Shown: positions 5,569 to 9,240 of the stretch, in pieces
Layout of the letters: the number at the start of each line of letters is the position of its first letter
Position numbering within the stretch: the first letter of the stretch is position 1
NCBI RefSeq assembly: GCF_002835825.1
Contig: NZ_PIZH01000046.1
Location: 1 to 9,240, forward strand
Source of the DNA: Methanoregula sp.
Lineage (GTDB): Archaea > Halobacteriota > Methanomicrobia > Methanomicrobiales > Methanospirillaceae
Reading direction: 5' to 3'
Length of the DNA: 9,240 bases
Made by a program: the position numbers and the translations under genes
The notes under the pieces: model-generated
The model's input: the letters and a program-made list of their open reading frames with translations, nothing else
What the model was told of the DNA's origin: nothing
The model's database searches: none

Positions 5569-6423
5569 ATGGTCGTCGCCGCGGAACAGATCCGCAACCT
5601 GAACAAATACGAGAGGTCGATCCTGCTTGCCCTTGAACGCGGGATGAAGCGGTACTCCTGGGTACCGCTCGAACACATACGTACCGCAACAAAGCTCTCA
5701 GAATCCGAGGTCAATTATCGCCTCTCCCGGCTCATTGCCTGGGGGATGGTCCGGTTCAACCCGGTGCCGTACGATGGGTATGCTCTTGTCTTCGGTGGAT
5801 ACGATACGCTGGCCCTCACGGCGCTGACCCAGAAGGGAAGTATCTCGGCCCTTGGCTCGCTTCTCGGGGAGGGAAAGGAGTCGATTGTGCACGAGGCACT
5901 CGGTCTTGGTCCCGTTGCCATCAAGTTCCACCGGGTTGGTCAACGCTCGTTCTCGTCTGCACGGGTGAACCGGGAGTATATGGAGGAGGGGCACTGCCCC
6001 TGGCTGATTGCCTCAAAAAGGTCGGCGGAGCGAGAATATCAGGCCTTAAAAGCCCTGCACCCTGAGGTCAGCGTCCCACTCCCCATTGCCCAGAACCGGC
6101 ATGCTGTGGTGATGTCTCTTATTGAAGGATTGATCCTTAACCGTACCCCCCTTGAAACCCCGGAAAAAACCCTTGATGAGATCCTCGAAAATGTCCGGAA
6201 AGCATACCGGGCCGGCATCATCCATTCGGATCTTTCTGAATACAATATCCTTGTTGAGAACGGGCTGTGTGTCCTCATTGACTGGCCCCAGTGGATCGGG
6301 AACGATAACCCCAATGCTGAGGCCATTGTAGGACGGGATATCGACAATATCCTCGCATTCTTCAAACGGAAATATAAGATACGGCGTGACCGGGAGGTTG
6401 CGTTGCAATGGGTGATCGGCTGA
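5569..6423 (+). CDS. rio2: RIO2-type serine/threonine protein kinase/ATPase
   Basis: The product is 284 residues, typical for archaeal RIO2, and cytosolic. In eukaryotes RIO2 acts as an ATPase in late 40S subunit maturation, and the archaeal protein is believed to act on 30S subunits. The N-terminal winged helix typical of RIO2 covers about 10-90 (LNKYERSILLALERG, then SESEVNYRLSRLIAWGM). The kinase fold follows. LLGEGKESIVHEA (98-110) is the RIO-type ATP loop, GPVAIKFHRVG (114-124) holds Lys119, IIHSDLSEYNILV (217-229) is the catalytic loop with Asp221 and Asn226, and LIDWPQ (236-241) holds the metal-binding Asp238. The last motif is usually IDFPQ, so Trp for Phe is a mild variation. The ATG at 5569 is chosen because the winged helix begins right after it and a TATA box sits at the expected distance. 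It overlaps the next gene by 16 nt. Confidence 0.95.
   Translation: MVVAAEQIRNLNKYERSILLALERGMKRYSWVPLEHIRTATKLSESEVNYRLSRLIAWGMVRFNPVPYDGYALVFGGYDTLALTALTQKGSISALGSLLGEGKESIVHEALGLGPVAIKFHRVGQRSFSSARVNREYMEEGHCPWLIASKRSAEREYQALKALHPEVSVPLPIAQNRHAVVMSLIEGLILNRTPLETPEKTLDEILENVRKAYRAGIIHSDLSEYNILVENGLCVLIDWPQWIGNDNPNAEAIVGRDIDNILAFFKRKYKIRRDREVALQWVIG
6392..6398 (+). promoter_or_regulatory. Shine-Dalgarno of the DUF460 gene
   Basis: GGGAGGT inside the 3' end of the RIO2 gene ends 9 nt before the ATG at 6408 and matches the 3' end of archaeal 16S rRNA. It supports this start and translation coupled to the kinase gene. Confidence 0.6.
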
Positions 6424-8372
6424 AGGTTTTCGGTATTGATATCATCAAAGGATCAATTCGGTCCCGCTCCCGTCGGCCGATGTACGCGCTCGTCCGGATG
6501 GACGGCTCACGCATCGAGAGTGAGACTGAGGTTTCCCTGTTCCGGCTCTTCCGCCTCCTTGCTGCGGAACAACCGGATATTCTTGCCGTTGACAGCCTGC
6601 AGGAGATCGCAGCAGACCAGCATGAACTCTTCTTCTTCCTGCAGGGTCTTCCCCCAAAGACCCGCCTTGTCCAGGTGACGGGCGGTGAACGCAAGGAGTC
6701 GCTCCAGAAAGTTGCCGGAAGGTATAACATCAGTTTCAACAAGTTCGATCCCTTTGCGGAAGCACGGACAACGGCACAGGTTGCCACGCTGGGCGCCGGG
6801 GCTGAAGTGATCGCGTTCGAGAACGAGAGCGAGGTCGTGGTCAGCCGTCACCGGTCTCCGGGCAAGGGCGGGTGGAGCCAGAACCGGTATGTGAGGAAGA
6901 TGCATGGGGCCGTGCAGCTCAAGGGAAGGGAGATTGAACAGGCACTTGTTACCGCTGGCTTGCGGTACGAGAAGAAGGAGACCCGGGCCTTTGGTGGGTG
7001 CAGCAGGGTTGCGTTCCGGGTCTTTGCCGTCCGTGACCAGGTGCCGGTTTCCACATACAGGGGTGCTGACGTACAGGTACGGATCAGTGGCAAGCGGCTT
7101 GAGCGGATCCGGTTCCGCCCGCTCTCAGCGAAACCCCGGTACCTGATCGTGGGAATCGATCCCGGGACAACGACGGCCTTTGCCGCACTGGACCTTGATG
7201 GGAACCTCCTCCACCTCCAGAGCTCGCGCCAGATGACGATGTCTGATGTCATTGAGGCGCTCTACAAATTGGGAAAACCGCTCATCATCGCCTCCGATGT
7301 CGAGCAGATGCCTTTTTCGGTGGAGAAGATCCGCCGTGCTTTTTCTGCGATAGCGTTTACCCCGAAACAGGACACCAGTGTCGAGACGAAGATGGAGCTT
7401 ACCGCCCCGTTCGAGTACGCGAACGACCATGAGCGCGACGCGCTGTCTGCGGCGCTCGATGCGTTTCGGCAGTACCGCCACCGGTTCCAGAACCTGATGA
7501 AGCGGATCCCGCCAGGGCACGACCTTGACGAAGTGAGGGCGCGGGTTCTGCGGGGGCAGTCGCTTGAACAGGTCATCGGGGAGATGAACACGGTTACCCC
7601 GGTTCCAGTACCTGATGCCCCTCCGGTCACGGTTGATGAAAAGCACGATGAGCGGGTGCGGGTGCTGGATGGCATGGTGAAACGTCTCAAGGTATATGTG
7701 TCCGAACTACAGGAAGAGATCAAGGCAAAGGATTACGAGATCCGCCGCATCTCCTCCTGCCTGAAGAAGGTCAGTACATCAAGGGATGCCGAACTGGCAA
7801 AGGATGCTGAAGTACTAAAACGGGACGCCGTCATCCAGAGCCTGAAAAAGCGCCTGCACAAGGAGGAGCGGCACAACCGGAACCTGGTAAAGCGCCTTGC
7901 CCGGATCCGGAAATTTGCCGAGCTCTCGATGGAAGGCGATGTTGTCCCGGTGAAGGTTATGGACACCCTCACAAAGGAGGGGCTCCGCAGGCTTGCAGAT
8001 GATGTCGGTGTGGATGAGGGGGATCTTGTGTACGTTACCCGGACCGACGGGTGGGGGAGGAGCAGTGTCCGCGATATTGCGGATCTCCGCGTTCGTGCAG
8101 TCATCGTGGCAGAGAAGACCTTTGGCGGGGGGGACCCGCACCTGTCTCTCTCGTTTCGTGAGGCCGGTATCCCGCTCCTCTCCGATAAGGAGACGATCAC
8201 TCAGGTCCGGGGAAAGCAGGGGCTCTGCGGCAAGGATGCACTGGAGTCCGCGCTCGCCCGCTGGAAGGGAGAGCAGGAGCAGCACGAGCGCGAGAAGAAA
8301 ACGGAACTGATCGAGCACATCTTCAAGGAGTACCAGAGCGAACGGGGTAAGGTGGTGAAGAAAGGTGGATGA
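6408..8372 (+). CDS. DUF460 family protein with RNase H-like modules and a coiled coil
   Basis: The product has 654 residues and belongs to the archaeal DUF460 family, whose function is not known to me. Its N-terminus has a strand-turn KVFGIDIIKGSI (6-17) and DILAVDSLQEI (57-67), compatible with a first actin/RNase H-like fold. A second, clearer module starts at YLIVGIDPGTTTAFAALD (245-262), contains IIASDVEQMP (293-302) and ends at NDHERDALSAALDAF (339-353). This order of Asp251, Asp297 and Asp344 is that of RuvC/YqgF-type nuclease folds, so a nucleic-acid or nuclease role is a reasonable inference but unproven. Residues about 411-500 form a charged coiled coil (VKRLKVYVSELQEEIKAKDY), rich in Lys/Arg/Glu. 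A C-terminal domain contains TRTDGWGRSSVRDI (544-557), and the protein ends in another basic helix. It overlaps RIO2 by 16 nt and thiL by 8 nt, which implies one message and perhaps a role near ribosome or RNA metabolism. Confidence 0.85.
   Translation: MGDRLKVFGIDIIKGSIRSRSRRPMYALVRMDGSRIESETEVSLFRLFRLLAAEQPDILAVDSLQEIAADQHELFFFLQGLPPKTRLVQVTGGERKESLQKVAGRYNISFNKFDPFAEARTTAQVATLGAGAEVIAFENESEVVVSRHRSPGKGGWSQNRYVRKMHGAVQLKGREIEQALVTAGLRYEKKETRAFGGCSRVAFRVFAVRDQVPVSTYRGADVQVRISGKRLERIRFRPLSAKPRYLIVGIDPGTTTAFAALDLDGNLLHLQSSRQMTMSDVIEALYKLGKPLIIASDVEQMPFSVEKIRRAFSAIAFTPKQDTSVETKMELTAPFEYANDHERDALSAALDAFRQYRHRFQNLMKRIPPGHDLDEVRARVLRGQSLEQVIGEMNTVTPVPVPDAPPVTVDEKHDERVRVLDGMVKRLKVYVSELQEEIKAKDYEIRRISSCLKKVSTSRDAELAKDAEVLKRDAVIQSLKKRLHKEERHNRNLVKRLARIRKFAELSMEGDVVPVKVMDTLTKEGLRRLADDVGVDEGDLVYVTRTDGWGRSSVRDIADLRVRAVIVAEKTFGGGDPHLSLSFREAGIPLLSDKETITQVRGKQGLCGKDALESALARWKGEQEQHEREKKTELIEHIFKEYQSERGKVVKKGG
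8351..8358 (+). promoter_or_regulatory. Shine-Dalgarno deciding the GTG start of thiL
   Basis: GGTGGTGA ends 6 nt before GTG at 8365. No ATG is available near the N-terminus expected for the family (MDDRDLL), so the GTG start is well supported. Confidence 0.55.
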
Positions 8373-9138
8373 CCGGGATCTTCTGAAAACTGTGATGGGC
8401 ATTGTCGGGAAAGAGAAATGCAGTGACGACTGTGCCGAATTTGCCTGTGGCGGGCAGGTCATGGTGGCGACAACCGACATGCTCCACCGGTCAACCGACT
8501 TTGTTCCGGGGATGAGCGACTGGCAGGCAGGCTGGATGAGCGCGGCGGTCACTCTCTCAGACATTGCGAGCATGGGCGCTGCACCGAAATATCTCCTGAT
8601 TGCCGTCGGCCTTGACGACTGGAAGAGCCTTGAGGGCGTCATGCAGGGGGCAAAGGATTGCTGCACGAAGTACGGTGCGGAGATTATCGGCGGCGACATC
8701 GACCGGCACAACGAGCTTACGATCGTGACCACCGGCCTCGGCATTGTTGAAAGGCGGGATATCATACGGAGGACCGGGGCATGGCCGGGCGATCTTGTCT
8801 GTATCACTGGTACACCAGGGCAGGCACAGGCATGGCTGGACGGGTACCCCCAGTTCGAGAAGTTTTTATTCGAGCCGCAGCCCCGGGTAATCGAGGGACA
8901 GCTTCTCGGGAAAGCCGGCGTGAGCGCAATGATGGATGACAGCGACGGCATTGCCCTTTCGCTCTACGACCTGATGAGCGTGAACGAGAATTGCGGCGTT
9001 GCACTCGACTCCTCAAAACTCCCCCTGCCTCCCGGCATCCCCGTAGAACAGGCACGCGAACTTGCTCTTTACGGCGGTGGTGACTATGAGCTTGTTCCTT
9101 ATACACTTTTTCCCCGTCCGCGGAAGGGGATGGTGTAG
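8365..9138 (+). CDS. thiL: Thiamine-monophosphate kinase, C-terminus lost or frameshifted
   Basis: ThiL phosphorylates thiamine monophosphate to thiamine pyrophosphate with ATP. The Mg/ATP ligand motif SDDCA (20-24) is present. TLSDIASMGA (63-72) matches the family's NDIxAMGA, and EIIGGDI (106-112) and EPQPR...G (170-178) are followed by AMMDDSDGIA (188-197) and YGGGDYEL (236-243). Family members then continue for about 40-60 residues with an IG-V-G type ending. Here the frame gives only VPYTLFPRPRKGMV and stops at 9138, for 257 residues in total against roughly 290-330 usual. The -1/+2 frame past 9085 reads LYTFSPSAEG, which looks more like the family's ELLFT-P continuation, and stays open to a TAG at 9189-9191, so a frameshift is possible. 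The start is GTG, overlapping the end of the DUF460 gene by 8 nt. The catalytic half is intact in sequence, but activity of this form is doubtful. Confidence 0.85.
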   Translation: MDDRDLLKTVMGIVGKEKCSDDCAEFACGGQVMVATTDMLHRSTDFVPGMSDWQAGWMSAAVTLSDIASMGAAPKYLLIAVGLDDWKSLEGVMQGAKDCCTKYGAEIIGGDIDRHNELTIVTTGLGIVERRDIIRRTGAWPGDLVCITGTPGQAQAWLDGYPQFEKFLFEPQPRVIEGQLLGKAGVSAMMDDSDGIALSLYDLMSVNENCGVALDSSKLPLPPGIPVEQARELALYGGGDYELVPYTLFPRPRKGMV

Positions 9139-9240
9139 ATGTGGGTGGTCCCCGCGTCAGTAAAAAAAAACAGTGTATACATAACTCCTAGGTATCGTAG
9201 TGGTGGTCACAGTCTATGTGTGACTAGACGAGCTAGACAA
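9139..9240. other. Non-coding tail of atypical composition at the window edge
   Basis: This holds a run of nine A (9162-9170), a TGTATACATA stretch, and three CTAG tetramers within about 50 nt (in CCTAGG, ACTAGA and GCTAGA). CTAG is scarce in the rest of the window. No reading frame or RNA gene is recognisable. It may be a true intergenic region after a rearrangement, or a low-quality contig end. Confidence 0.4.
9206..9224. repeat. Short inverted repeat near the window end
   Basis: GTCACA (9206-9211) and TGTGAC (9219-9224) are perfect 6-bp arms around 7 nt. The spacer contains GTCTA, which is complementary to TAGAC at 9225-9229 and again at 9234-9238, so alternative pairings exist. It could be an operator or nothing; no adjacent gene supports a role. 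Confidence 0.3.

Noticed and set aside
5460..5714. 85-residue N-terminal extension of the TtuA-like frame
   Set aside because: It runs across the divergent promoter region and into the RIO2 gene; family members start right at the zinc finger, matching ATG at 5459.
7815..8951. 378-codon open frame on the minus strand opposite DUF460 and thiL
   Set aside because: It lies antisense to two well-supported genes, its translation is Ser/Pro/Leu-rich without any family motif, and it is explained by the GC-rich codon pattern of the plus strand.
1..9240. CRISPR arrays, tRNA or rRNA genes, insertion sequences, defence islands
   Set aside because: No regularly spaced repeats, cloverleaf-like segments, transposase motifs or nuclease/toxin clusters were found; almost all DNA is housekeeping coding sequence.

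Overview
The window looks like a stretch of a methanogenic archaeon's chromosome, most likely Methanomicrobiales (Methanoregula-like); the genus is a guess. The evidence is a cupin-type archaeal glucose-6-phosphate isomerase, a RIO2 kinase, an archaeal DUF460 protein, a NrpR-domain nitrogen regulator, a short ammonia-type NAD synthetase, TATA boxes 20-27 nt upstream of several start codons that lack a Shine-Dalgarno sequence, and GGAGGT/GGTG-type ribosome binding sites inside operons. Nine protein genes fill almost all of the DNA. I see no tRNA, rRNA, CRISPR array, insertion sequence or prophage gene, and no gene-free gap over about 110 nt.

Left part (1-3227): a minus-strand flavoprotein of the dihydrolipoamide dehydrogenase/mercuric reductase superfamily lies downstream of a minus-strand 316-residue protein that I do not recognise. 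That protein is divergent from a plus-strand stand-alone NrpR-domain protein. The two divergent start codons are 45 nt apart and share one nearly symmetric TATA element, so both messages may be leaderless.

Middle part (3298-5459): plus-strand pgi runs tail-to-tail into minus-strand nadE, with a 53-nt overlap of coding sequence and a pgi terminator-like hairpin plus T run inside the nadE coding region. Upstream of nadE, 19 nt away and probably in its operon, is a shortened Ncs6/TtuA-like protein. It keeps the N-terminal zinc finger but has lost the PP-loop motif and the region expected to hold the iron-sulfur cysteines.

Right part (5460-9240): divergent from that pair is a tightly overlapping plus-strand operon of RIO2 kinase, DUF460 protein (two RNase H-like modules plus a coiled coil) and ThiL. 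The ThiL reading frame stops soon after the GGGDYEL motif. It is followed by a 102-nt tail of unusual composition that runs to the window edge, which suggests a frameshift, a rearrangement breakpoint or a poor contig end.

Most of the content is ordinary core archaeal metabolism and ribosome biogenesis. The items most worth a second look are the degenerate TtuA-like protein next to nadE, the unknown protein sharing a promoter with the NrpR-domain gene, and the broken 3' end of thiL.
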